Positions 23,568 to 34,450 of a DNA stretch of 64,000 nt are shown here, piece after piece. Positions within the stretch are counted from its first letter, which is position 1. Every line of letters starts with the position of its first letter. Origin of the DNA: Opisthorchis felineus. Taxonomy: Eukaryota > Platyhelminthes > Trematoda > Opisthorchiida > Opisthorchiidae. The position numbers and the translations under genes were made by a program. The stretch is from positions 123,356 through 187,355 of the forward strand of contig SJOL01004711.1 of the NCBI GenBank assembly GCA_004794785.1, given 5' to 3'. The notes beneath the pieces are model-generated. The model was not told where the DNA came from, did no database searches, and saw nothing but the letters and a program-made list of their open reading frames with translations.

Positions 23568-25135
23568 CTCATCATCATCATCGACAGCATGACATCAGTG
23601 TTCAACACCGATGCTTCACTGCCGTACAACCATCAATTATTTGAAAGCCTTATTGGGAAGAAAAGATTAAAGCTAGACAGGGAAGGGACTTATTGCTATC
23701 TTACTACAATCATTCCTAGGTGCCTACACCTCCAAACACTCATTCATACAATCTGGATAGAAACCGATAACAAGAACGCCACTGACATTGATTGGTAGCC
23801 ATATCTTGCAGAGTCTCCAACCAGGCGCAGTGGGGATCACGTGATCCCCATCCTGGAAGAAAAGTAGCGCCGACAGCACCCAAACTTTCCGTAATCTCCT
23901 TCATACCCCTCTGCCAGGTCAAAGGTTGATCACCTCTTTGCTTCCGCCACTTTGAATTGGCAAAGGGACAACAGCACTCCCTTCAGCAAACGATGGTTTG
24001 GCATACGCAATACAAGGCTTAACCAACGCACCTTCTGGTGCTAGAGACACTCTTCAATGGAAGTCCCCGTTGTACAACCGAACAATCGCTTTTTAATTGT
24101 CTCGTTACGGATTCCTAGACACCAACCCACACAAGCTATGGTCCTGAGACAATGATTGCCGAACACCTGAAGACGTCTCAGTTCCGCTACTCGAACAGGT
24201 TAGGTCTCACAGCCATACAACAAGGCACTGTAGCCTGATACACAGGTCCTTTGAGATTCAGAGATATACCGCTTTGAAGACATAGATGATTCAAATTAGC
24301 AAACTCAACCTGAGCCTTGCAGATTCGTGCATTGACTTAGTCTGTCATACTACAATCAGAACTAATAAAACTTCCAAGTTACGTATGTCGCTCCACAAAT
24401 TCGAGCGCCCCTCCCTGGATTGTAAGTGGCGAGTTTAGCGACTGCATGTCCAGGAGTATGACCTTACTCCTTGTGTGTGAAAAGCGCATACCAAAGGACG
24501 GGATTACTTTGGTCAGTTCATCGGAAAACACCTGCACCTTCACCTCCTCTTCGAAGGTGAGAACTCTATCGTCTTCATATTCCAAATCGACAAGGTTTTT
24601 GTCAGAGGCTATTTGAACACCAGGATTTTGAAGACCTTCCAGAGTCTCATTGCCTCCTAGATAGCGAAAGTAGATTGGAATGGAGAGAGTGATCACCCCT
24701 GACGGGCACCGCTTTGTGTGCGGAAGCTTTTGGAGAGCTCGCCGTATACTCTCACACGTCCGGAAGTCTGAGAATACAAAGACCTTATTTTGTCCACAAA
24801 CTTCCCGGGGCATTCCTTGATGGTCAAGCGTGTCAAAGAGAACAGACCAGTCAACCGAGTCGAACGCGCCTTGGAGATCCAGTAATACTAAAATTGTGTG
24901 TCGTTTGTACGTATGGTGTTGTTCTAGCACCTGACGGGGTGTGAAGTTTTGGTCAAATCAACCCCCACCAGGCCGGGACCCCGTTTGCTGCTCTCGAGTC
25001 AGTGTTTCACGAGCTACCCTAAGGTAGTGAAGCATAAGTGACGCCATCAATCTCGTTACTACCGGGGTGGTTACCACACTCACTACGAGCCCGTTTTTGA
25101 AAATGGGCACTACCACTTCACTAGACACTATCAAT
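23568..25135 (-). mobile_element. RTE/CR1-like LINE, 5'-truncated copy A2
   Basis: This is a second copy of the same family as A1, on the minus strand. It starts near the VVVPIFKNG region (about 25110) and runs through the reverse transcriptase to the C-terminus at about 23760. A 3' UTR follows and ends in a short GAT trinucleotide run (ATCATCATCATCG on + at about 23570-23583). Truncation at the 5' end and a short simple-repeat tail are normal for target-primed insertion of such LINEs. Confidence 0.85.
23760..25130 (-). pseudogene. LINE reverse transcriptase pseudogene (A2)
   Basis: The longest intact piece (24379-24930) carries VLLDLQGAFDSVDW, with the catalytic first Asp, and then LEYEDDRVL. 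This is the palm YxDD box with Glu in place of the usual Ala. After it come the thumb (IPSFGMRF) and RSKVILLDMQSLNSPLTIQG. Upstream frames hold TPVVTRLMASL and REQQTGSRPG. Downstream frames hold ISSDCSMTD, SISLNLKG, FGCTTGTSIEEC, WQRGMKEITESLGAVGATF and CQWRSCYRFLSRL. The RQGCPLSP region is scrambled by frameshift. Several stops and frameshifts make it non-functional. Together with A1 it covers almost the full family protein. Confidence 0.88.
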
Positions 25136-25139
25136 CAGT

Positions 25140-26700
25140 ATAAGTACAAATGGCCAGCATTGTGACCTGCATACAACACAGTGAGTTCTCATGCTATCCG
25201 GATAAGTCGAAGTGGATCCATTTGGATAAATCTGTCCTGACGCTTTTCTTGGGGAAGTGATCGATTGTTAGGTGGTCTTATCCCGCGCGGTACGTGCTCG
25301 TCCACAAACCGTTAGCAAGCTGCTCTCGCTTTGAAAGGTTTGACTGGAGAAAAATCGATCCCCTTATTCATCAGACGGCAGTGCACATAAATGCATCAAT
25401 ACGGTGTTCCCCAAAGATCATGGGATCTAGTTTCACTAGAATAAAGGAACGTCCAAATACTATGATTTGTTTGAAAGGGTTCATTGGCATATATAACAAT
25501 AGAAATAACTGCAGTCCAAGCCATTGCAATATGCATCAAGTTGCGGTGCGTAATTTCATCCTTCATTAAATCCAAATTGCCTTTGGTTAGGATTGATGAA
25601 ACGTCCCAATAATTACTGTTGTACATATCACCCGGGGTAAACTGCAGTTCACGTTCAAGCAAGGAGCACGTGCAATTATCGAAGGTGTTCTTAACAGTTA
25701 CACTCGTAGCATCAACTGTGGAAATACCGAAGTGCTTTTTGTGTGGCGTACTATTTATGTCTCCTGTTTAAAAAGCAGAACAGTATTTTTGGTATAAAAG
25801 CAAACAGGAAATCTGGTGGTTTTCTCTTGAAGAGGCTACTAGCAAGATGTATCGCGGGATTTGACTTTCGTACTCCTACTAACCTCAACGTGTACATTGT
25901 TTAATCCTTCTCAGTTCCTTTTGGGAGCGCAGTGACACTAGTTGACTAGTGTTTCGTCTCTTGACATGAAGCTCGTAGCCAAGTTTGTTTGTTAAGGTAC
26001 TGTGATGAGTGAACAGTAAAACTCTGTAATTGGCTTCAGCAGGAGTCCCCAGTCCGTACTTTGTTGGGCCCAACAAAGAGTGCATCAAAAGGGAACGACT
26101 ACCAGCTGTTTGGTTCATCAGGATGAAGCCTGAAAGTTACAAAGCTCATGTAGATCAATGTTTCTAACTTTGGTGTTTGCGGTATTGCATTGCTACTGCA
26201 GTTTATTCAGTGCATTTTAGACTGTGGCATGTGTTGGTCCAAAATATTCACTTTTTCGGGGTAACCTAAATCGAGTGCAAGGTGCAGTTGGATAGTATCG
26301 CTGTAGGCAAATTTAAAGTACAGCAATACAATTCATTACTTATTTCCCCTAAGTGAGTTTATGGGGTTGATATACAAAGGAAATTGAAAGATACAGCCTA
26401 AATCAAAAGTTCCAATAGATACCTATCTTGAAAATGTGTTGGCCTAATATCGTGAACTTTGGACACGACAAGCCCATCATTCTAATGCATACTATTTTTT
26501 GCAGGTTTATAATTATGTGAAGTTTGGTTGATTAAGTGACAATGGATTATAAATTTTACCGTTTTCCCTCACTGTAGCCGGAGGTCGATAGCAGAACAGA
26601 CGAAGTTCCTGATGATAAATTAATCATTTACAATGTTTTTCTCAGTTGTTGGTAGCAGTGGGATTTGTGCAAGCCACCTTCACATGGCTCTCACTTAAAC
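25140..26700. other. Non-coding stretch
   Basis: Frames of 77 to 91 codons overlap on opposite strands and carry no motif. No repeat was assigned. Confidence 0.4.
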
Positions 26701-27020
26701 ATTCATGCTTCTGTCCCGGCATAATTATTCTGGTAAATTCACATAAAATGGGGGAAGCTCGGAACTCGAGTTTCGGTCTTATTGGAGCTCATAGGCAGTG
26801 CATTTCCCTGACCGTGTCGGAGTTTTAACTCCATACACCTGACATGCAAGGCGAACGTGTTACCAATACTCCACCAGCTCAAACTGGACGCACCTGAATG
26901 ATCACATTCGAACGGGAGCGGGTGTTCCCGTTTAAGCGATGTGACTGGTTTGCCCGCTTCCTCGAACGATGGCCCAGTAGCGGCCCTGGTTGTGTCGATC
27001 AACTGATTCACCCGCCCGTT
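26700..27020 (-). mobile_element. tRNA-derived SINE, family B copy 2
   Basis: The minus strand carries the same head as copy 1 (CATCGTTCGAGGAAGCGGGC, then CAGTCACATCGCTTAAACG). It is followed by the tRNA-like A region GGTGGAGTATTGGTAACACG (26853-26875) and the B-box-like GGAGTTAAAACTCC (26819-26832). The 3' side shares ATAATTATTCTGGTAAATTC (+ reading) with copy 1. It contains about 60 extra bases between the B box and the 3' part. Confidence 0.65.
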
Positions 27021-28982
27021 AGGACTTCCCAAACAGGTAGACGGTTGAAACTCTCTGGACAGTTTTAACTTAGTTGTAGGTGGTTGCTGATGATCTGTAA
27101 TAAAATCAAATAAAACCAAAATCAATGATTAAGTCCTTTGATATGGACTCACCAGAATAAGTGCACTCGGACAAGAGAAGGACTGTTCAAACGAGAGCTA
27201 GGTGAACGTGAATTTTTTCTTAGTGCCACAAAAAAACAACCCAGCTTGAACTAGAACGGCGTGGTCTGATGAACACATTTTATGATGAATTTTCGTTCAA
27301 AAGAATCAAAGTTACAGAAGACTTTATTACGTTTGTAAATCTTTCATCAACTTCTTCTGAATTTATCTCTTGAATTTTCACACCACTAGGTCGGACTTCC
27401 CCACTTTTCCAGATGATATTGGTCAGTGGTGCTAACTACATCAAGCAAAGACGAAATGCCTGGTTCAATGAGCAGGTTCATCAGCAATTAACTATAAAAA
27501 TCAGAAGTTTAGAAAGAAAATGTTGAGTGCAAGCATTATTCGAAAATTCAATGGGAAACGCTTTCATCAAACTGTCCACTTAGTAAATCTGTATGGATCG
27601 CTTTTGGTGAATGCGCCTCTCAAATTGCAATCTTGTGGCATGCATCTTTGCTCTATAAATAACTTTTTTCAAGTTGTGCATTCAAAAGTACGTGAGACAA
27701 GCAGTTTCGTGACCTGCCGACGCATACTATGACAGAACTGGCAGGTAGCTAGCATAGATTGGTCCGGTAGTGCCTAGAATGACCGAAACCTTTTTACCTT
27801 GACCCCAGTCCCGTTGAATAGAACCGAGTGGTTTTTCTTCAGCAAGAGACAGATCCCATGAAAAATTTAACTCAGAATTTAGAGTAACTTATGTAAAAAC
27901 ATAGGAAAGTAGAAACTGGACGAGATGAAATTTCATGCTTGTCGGTAAGGATTTTTCAGATGTTTTCGTCTATCTCACTTCATAGGTTTCTTAAATCACC
28001 TCGGCATGCTTCTAACGAGTGTACGCATAGGCCGTGCCTAAAGCGTCGGCATTCCTGTCCAAGAGTACCCACCAGCTCGTTTTCACTGTTGTGCCTTTAA
28101 CATTTGGTATACTCTACTGGCGTTCAGTCGGGTGGATATCAGGACTACATGTTGGCCCTTCTAGCATGTTCACGAAATGTAGTAGAAGCTAGCACTCTCG
28201 AATGCCACTCTTACTGAACGTATTCTACTTTTCTAGGGTTAAAACGTCTGAAATCCAAATGCAAGTGCAAAACGTTTGAGAATACACTGTTCACTCTCAC
28301 TATACCACTTACAAAATGCCTTCACTGAATGCACAGTACGTCGAAAATTCCAAACTTCAAACTCTAGCTGCCTCATAACCAACGACTCTCATCTTGGACT
28401 GAGCTTATGTCATTTAGAGACAGCAAAGAAAATTTACCATCGATAGAGATAAAAAAAACCTTCCATGTATATGAACCGGTTAAAAGTTTATAGGCGATAC
28501 TTTTGGGACGGAGACAAATTTTCGATTTACAATATAGGCAGATTAACGGTAATGAACGGCTGGTAGAACTGGTTCTCACCTCGCGACGTTGAGATGCCCG
28601 ACCCTGCCTCTGGTCGCTACGAGCAGATAAGGGGATAGAATACTTTGTTTAAAAAACGCGGTATTCTACGTCTCTCTCACCACAACTACCAGCTTCTGCT
28701 CCGTCTCATGAAGTTACTAAACTGTCCAACAAATAGTCCTGATCAACAACCAGCTGGAACCCCGTGAAGTGCTACATTAAAAATGGGTTGGTGGATACCC
28801 TCGAGCGTGAATAGCGACACGTCAGTTACGGCCTGATCCGTACACCCGTTAGAGGCATACCTAAGTGATTAATCAAAGTTGTGCAGTAACTGAAACCATC
28901 ATCCAACCCCACCCCTCGACAAGGCGGTACCATTAGATGTCTTACAATTTTCCACGTGCCGAGCTTTCGTTTTTTTTTCAAG
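27021..28982. other. Non-coding stretch
   Basis: No recognisable gene or repeat. Frames of about 70 codons are present without support. Confidence 0.4.
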
Positions 28983-29177
28983 AATCGCAGGTCCGATTTT
29001 CAACGGGATCTGTTAGATTCTGGTAGAAGATTATTTGACTTAATTCAAAAGGAGAGTAGTTGCGTTACTCCTGGGACTGTACGTGGGAAGAATGGAGTGA
29101 TGCCAGAGGGATTTCATGTGTACCCTGACCCGGCAAGAACACATGTTCAGGCAGATTTTCCCGAGTTGCACCTATGA
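28983..29177 (+). CDS. Candidate terminal exon, unknown protein
   Basis: A strong acceptor-like site (CG followed by ten T, then CAAG) precedes an open frame of 64 codons, starting NRRSDFQRDLL and ending FPELHL at a TGA. It enters in phase 0. The peptide is rich in charged residues (LLDSGRRLFDLIQKE) and of ordinary composition, but I recognise no family and no upstream partner exon was found. It may be chance. Confidence 0.28.
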   Translation, partial: NRRSDFQRDLLDSGRRLFDLIQKESSCVTPGTVRGKNGVMPEGFHVYPDPARTHVQADFPELHL

Positions 29178-31245
29178 TGATTGATTAGCATATATTGGGA
29201 TAAACTAGAGATGACCACATTATAATCAGTTTCATTCGTAATGAATAGGTAGCAGACATCTGTGGAAGAATTCACTCAACGTACTGAAAAGTAGATTTGC
29301 TTCCGAAATGACTTCCAAAATAACTCTCTGTATGTACAAACTGTTCATGTTTTCATGAAAATCTGATCAGACTTATACCGAGAACTGTTGTCTACTCGCG
29401 TATATTAGAAATGCTTCACAGTCAGCCTGTATACTGGATGCAGGAAAGAATACAAAACAGCACAATAAAAATTACTAGGTCCTGGATGTGTCCTAGATGC
29501 CGGGATAGGATTGATTCCTGCAATGTGTGAGTGTTCGAGATCCCAACTGAATCACTACACGAGTTTCCTTAGATCAAGAATTTCGTTCGTTTTTTGAGGC
29601 CTTTCTTGTGGGTTAGAACACTGCTTCATTCGACTATATGTAACATCCTCAAAGAGTGCCGACTTTTGGAAGCTGTGCGCTCACCTGTCCCATCGAAGTC
29701 AAAAACCCCTTACTAGGAGGTGCCGGCTGGCGTTCCATCTTCTGTGAACTTGATTTCGTTGGGCTTTGAGAAACAGTTAGTTTCTTCCAAAACATATTTG
29801 TTTATTCGGAATTACTGGATTTTTCAATGAAACCGCCGGATGTCTTGCTCCTAGTGAACTTTTTATCATCATAACCTACTCACTCGTTAGGGGGTTTTCT
29901 CAGTGTTTCTCAGGGGTGTTTCTCAGTGTCTCTGTGCATCGCATCACAATTCTCCATCATGATATTGCTTATTTTTATCAATAACAAATGTTCGACGCCA
30001 GCAGCTGCGTTTTCACGTTCACGCCGGTTTTTGACTCGCTGATTACCACATAGAGACTAAGTTTGGGCGCACAATATGTTACGACTTAACACCCGCTTTG
30101 TGACAAAGACTAATGACTGCAGCATCTCACAAGCAGCGAACATTTTATGTTCTAATTGCGTGATGAATTTTTTCAACAATACAGAACGCGTGTGAATTGT
30201 GTGAGTCATTTGTCAATTTGGTGGAGGTGATATCGTTCCCGGCCAAGTATTTCAGCTTCCAATGCTTCCTGTGCTGTGGAGCTTATGTCGTCCGTACGCA
30301 GAACCCTATCTCTTTTTAAAGATTCCATAGTGGTGACCCCAAAACCAGCACAGATATGTTCAAGTGTATTTCACCTTACACTTTTTAGCATATACTTCTA
30401 GCATACCTAAAGCGAAAAGAAGCAGAAGTTTTACCAAAGTTCGCGCGCATACCAACTGTCAAGGTATTGCCGATGATAGTACCAGTTCTCGTCCCATCGA
30501 ACACACGTATGTTCCCTATTCTCTGACAATAGCTGACTCGTAAAACTGGACTACCCCACTAAGCGACTTGAGATGCGGCTGATTCGGTGACAAGATATCC
30601 AATCTCAGGGAACTATCTGCAAATGGGGTTGACAATAATCTCGAAATCATCTCTCGACTAAAACTAGAGGTGGGCTTCCCTATTCAAATTGTTTTTGTCT
30701 TGTCAAAAAGCTACAGAGAGATGTACTTGGCCATCAAAGCTTCTCCATCCTTACGAGATATGAAGCTCACCTGTAGATTCTGAAGTTGATGCTAGGTGGC
30801 TTATTTTGTGCGTACTACATGTTACAATGAAGTACGCAATCATGCAGGCATAAACGCAACTTTTTTTCCAAGTAATTGCTTTGGGGGGGGGGGGTAAACT
30901 GTTGTAATTATAATATCCATCGGCTTACTTACTCGCATTCGGATGGCTTAAATCAGACAAAAGACGCAGTTGCAGAAATGCGTTGGCCATCCTGATAACA
31001 TAGGAATCTTATTCATCCGGCATCCGTCCACCCTTGAGTTGACGTTCACTGTACTAACATACAGGCAACTTCACATTCTTTGACCGAAGAAGGTCACGAC
31101 AGCCTTTGATAATTACCTGTGACTGGCAAAATAAACTAAGTTGTTGAATAGCACGCATTCAACGGACTAGTGGAATACCTCGAGTGACGACGTCTTAGGT
31201 GGAAGGGTCACTCATCTTGTGAATTATTTTTCATTCTGAGCTACC
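29178..31245. other. Non-coding stretch with a G12 run
   Basis: A run of 12 G lies at 30883-30894. No coding frame over 60 codons and no repeat of the described families was seen. Confidence 0.45.
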
Positions 31246-31413
31246 TATGTATGTATGTATGTATGTATGTATGTATGTATGTATGTATGTATGTATGTAT
31301 GTATGTATGTATGTATGTATGTATGTATGTATGTATGTATGTATGTATGTATGTATGTATGTATGTATGTATGTATGTATGTATGTATGTATGTATGTAT
31401 GTATGTATTTATG
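31246..31413. repeat. (TATG)n microsatellite, about 42 copies
   Basis: A nearly perfect tetranucleotide tract of about 168 bases, with a single variant (TATT) near its end. Two + frames through it translate as repeating MYVC and are artefacts. It directly abuts the truncated 5' side of the LINE remnant that follows. Confidence 0.97.
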
Positions 31414-31424
31414 TTCGTTTTTTG

Positions 31425-33935
31425 TGTGTAATTTTTCTATACGCTATCCATGTGCTTGCTATCACCAACACGATGTTTTGCCTCACGGATACACTCAATC
31501 AGTGGCACTCTCATCCTCTCGGTTACGTTACCGCTCACCAATGAGACTTTCGAGAGGTGTGCATCACACCAGTGCTTGGAGGAACCGACTGTAGGACAGA
31601 CTATCAGCTTGACCAAACAAAGCCTAAAATCCTGCCTCGTAAGCCATACTACGTTAACTACACCAGTGAGCGCACAAAACCGAAACTCACGCTGGTGCAC
31701 CTCTGCACTGACAGCTTTCAGTCTACCGAGCCAGCCGACAGAAGCGAGGGACAACTTGAAGCGCCAGACAATGACGACGGCAGTCAGCTGGATCGGGCAG
31801 TTGCACTGGACGCCCTGACCGGTTTGAAGACGACAACCCCATACAAAATAGCTGGTAGCTAGAAGAAAAACTATTGTCACATCTCTTGACGATTCGGACA
31901 GCGAGCTCAAGGAACAACAGCTAACAGATGGTTGAAATGACCTGACCCTAGAACTCCACCGTATTGAGGACGAAGAGTGGAACAGGCTAAGTGAGCAGAT
32001 CGAAGAATTCGCTACCCAGGGTGGCACAATGAAAATTTGTGACTACGTGAGTCCGAGCATCAAAGTGATCCAAACTCTTCGGGAAGCTGACATGGGATTG
32101 AAGCAGACGTTACCGTCAGAAATACTAGATACATGGAGCAAGCACTTAAACAAACTGTTGAACCAATTGACGAGCGCTGACTGGACTGCAGGGGATAGAC
32201 TGCCTTAACAAGATATGAAACTGACCCTGAACCTTCCTCCGATCATCGACATGATACTGTAGGCGAACATGCAACTTCAGGATAGCAAGACAGCTGGAGG
32301 AGACATGCCTGCAGCAGAACTGTTCAGGTATAATGGATTGGGTCTAGAAAATTCACTTCTTCAACCGAGGACCATGAGTCGGCAGAAGAGGGAAATCTTA
32401 TCAGAGTCCAAGGAGTCTTTGTTCATGCCAGTCTAGAAAGGAAGAGGAAACAAGACCCTACCTTACAACTACTGACGCATCAGTCTGTTGAGCTGCGCGG
32501 ACAAGTTTTTGACAAGAGTGCTACTCAAATGCCCGACAGTTGACATGATCGAAGCGCACCCCCGAAAAACAGCGTAGACGCTGTGCTGATAGCAACACAA
32601 TGCCTCTGATATTTGCTGCACGACAGCTTCAAGTAAAGTTCAGCAAACATCGCCAGGCGCCCCATCCCCTCTTCTGAGAATTCATGAAGAACTTCGACTG
32701 CGTCAACTGAGAAGTGTTGTGGACAATTCCTTCCAAGTACGGCCGTCCGCCAAAATTCATCAACCTTACCCGAACCCACATGACTGAATAAGAGCGAAAG
32801 TCAAAACAAACAGATCAACTTTAAGTGATTTCGAAATGCTCACTGACTTAAGACAGGGATGCGTCCTTGCCTCCGCTTTCTTTAATCACTACCTAACGAC
32901 CGACCTGGATGCGGTCTTTGTAAACGACTATGCTGGCGCACAGTTCAAGCGCTTGTCTGATGGAAGCCTGTCGAATGTTATGTTTTAGTGTGACAGATCT
33001 GGTCCGCCAGACCGAGGTCCGCACTCCTATATTTGTGAACGATTTTGTATTATTCGCACAAATGCGTGACGAACGTAGCCTAGCTGAGAAGTTTGCGACT
33101 GCTAAAGTACAGTTCAGTCTGAGCATCAACTCAAAAATCTTTCGTTCTACACCAACCTGCGCCGCGTAGAGTCCCAGACACTCCTCCGTGCACCGTGACA
33201 AGATCAAAGCTTGTGAACTACTATTCGGACTTCTGCTGCCTCGAAAACACATTGTCTACTGACTGGACTGTCAACCGTAAGGTGAGGTTTCGTGTTGCCA
33301 AGGTTAGTATGGCTTTTGGAAAACCCCGAGGAAACGGGTGCCTTCGAAAGGAGACGAACACACGTCCACAAGGCAACGGATTAATCTGCCCTGTTTTATG
33401 ATAGTGAAACACTGACAATGTACCGGGCTCCACCTAAAAAACTTGAGAGCAGGTTTTACCTGTACTGCTGAGGTGCATGCTTGGTATTCACTAGACTGAA
33501 CTAGTGAAAGATATGATAGTCCTCTGACGGATACATTATGGTGATTGGAGGCCACGATCACGTTCAGCCGACTACAGTGACTTGGATAGGTTTGCCGAAT
33601 GGAAGGAAACAGGACTCCAAGGCAGCTCCTAGGTTAACTGAATACGAGAGAACGGAACCCTGGTACAAAAAGCTTCGGCGAGAAAGCCTAAAAGTTGTTG
33701 ACGTGGATCTCCCAAAGTGGGAAGCGGCAGCATGGAGTGAAACGATGCTAACTGGGGCTGGTCAATAAATGACCGGTAACTTCAAGCCAGGGAGCTGAAG
33801 TTTTCAAGACGCAAAGACATCATCGGAACTGTTGGGTCTGAAGACAAAACAAACTGGAATTGCAGCGAATACGGTCGTGTTTTTGCTGATTTAGTGAAAC
33901 GCCTGACTACCAGTGGGCACACTGGTTCATTGATG
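31425..33935 (+). mobile_element. Second RTE-like LINE remnant (type B), heavily decayed
   Basis: The parts follow LINE order on +. The C-terminal half of the endonuclease comes first (LAITNTMF near 31455, then VLGGTDCRTDYQLDQTK at 31565-31615). A linker follows. The reverse transcriptase then shows KTAGGDMPAAELFRY near 32290, ISLLSCADKFLTRVLL near 32480 and DLRQGCVLASAFF near 32850. C-terminal blocks are GRKQDSKAAPRLTEYERT and a final WNCSEYGRVFADL block near 33855 resembling a zinc-finger-like tail. The endonuclease N-terminus is absent, cut off at the microsatellite. It differs in sequence from copies A1 and A2, so it is another family. The ends are approximate. Confidence 0.75.
31440..33768 (+). 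pseudogene. RTE-like endonuclease-reverse transcriptase pseudogene (type B)
   Basis: Conserved blocks are spread over all three frames with many stops. The RQGC motif survives (32850-32862). No intact YxDD catalytic box is recognisable; the expected place near 33040 reads out of frame around ICERFCIIRTNA. The last open piece (33538-33768) ends with LPKWEAAAWSETM, matching the usual ...LEAAAxDRxxWR ending of this class. It would once have nicked target DNA and primed reverse transcription there. Confidence 0.7.
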
Positions 33936-34069
33936 AAAAGTCTGCGGATAAAGTCCACAAAATCAGCCTTAGCTTTGTTCAGTTACCAGAAAGCTGAGCC
34001 TGGGACAAGGCTAGAATTGGCTTTCTGTGACCAAAGTTGTACAGACCAGGGACTATGAAAATGCCTTAG

Positions 34070-34450
34070 CACAATAGGCAGTTCGGTGCGACAGTGTCAA
34101 AAATGACTTTCAATACACATCATCCTGTGGACGAGATCAGTTCGAATCCTAGCTAACTCCAGAACACGAGGTGGATGCATTCTGACTTATTAGTTGTACC
34201 CAGTCTAATGGACAATTGTGAGCCAACTGTAGGCATTAGAACTTCCCCTCTAGGTCACCCTCCGGTCTTATTCCCCCGGGTTTGCATTCCACTGGGTGAA
34301 CAGCATTCAGGTGGATGCAGCTGCGGCTCAGCGTAAACCGTATATGGTATTATCCACTGTGCACAAGTGCGGAGAATTTTTTTATCCGTAAACCGGACAT
34401 TTCGGCTAACATTTTGCCAAGTTCGAATCCTAGACGCAGCTACCGGCCTG
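34070..34450 (+). repeat. Possible tRNA-derived SINE with two B-box-like sites
   Basis: AGTTCGAATCCTAGC occurs at 34139-34152 and AGTTCGAATCCTAGAC at 34420-34434. Both fit the pol III B-box consensus GGTTCGAATCC closely. Before the first, GTTCGGTGCGACAGTGTCA could be a decayed A-box region. No second copy of the body was seen in the window, so the call is tentative. Confidence 0.35.

Noticed and set aside
24714..24944. 76-codon plus frame inside the A2 LINE
   Set aside because: It is antisense to the reverse transcriptase frame on the minus strand.
14480..25135. A1 (5' part, +) and A2 (3' part, -) as two halves of one LINE split by a ~9-kb inversion around NeuroD
   Set aside because: A1 has its own C-terminal end and 3' tail after the deletion junction (QRGMKEITKSLG at 16070-16110 and matching 3' UTR). 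The two are therefore separate insertions, not complementary halves.
31247..31594. 115- and 97-codon plus frames made of repeating MYVC
   Set aside because: They are translation of the (TATG)n microsatellite running into LINE sequence.
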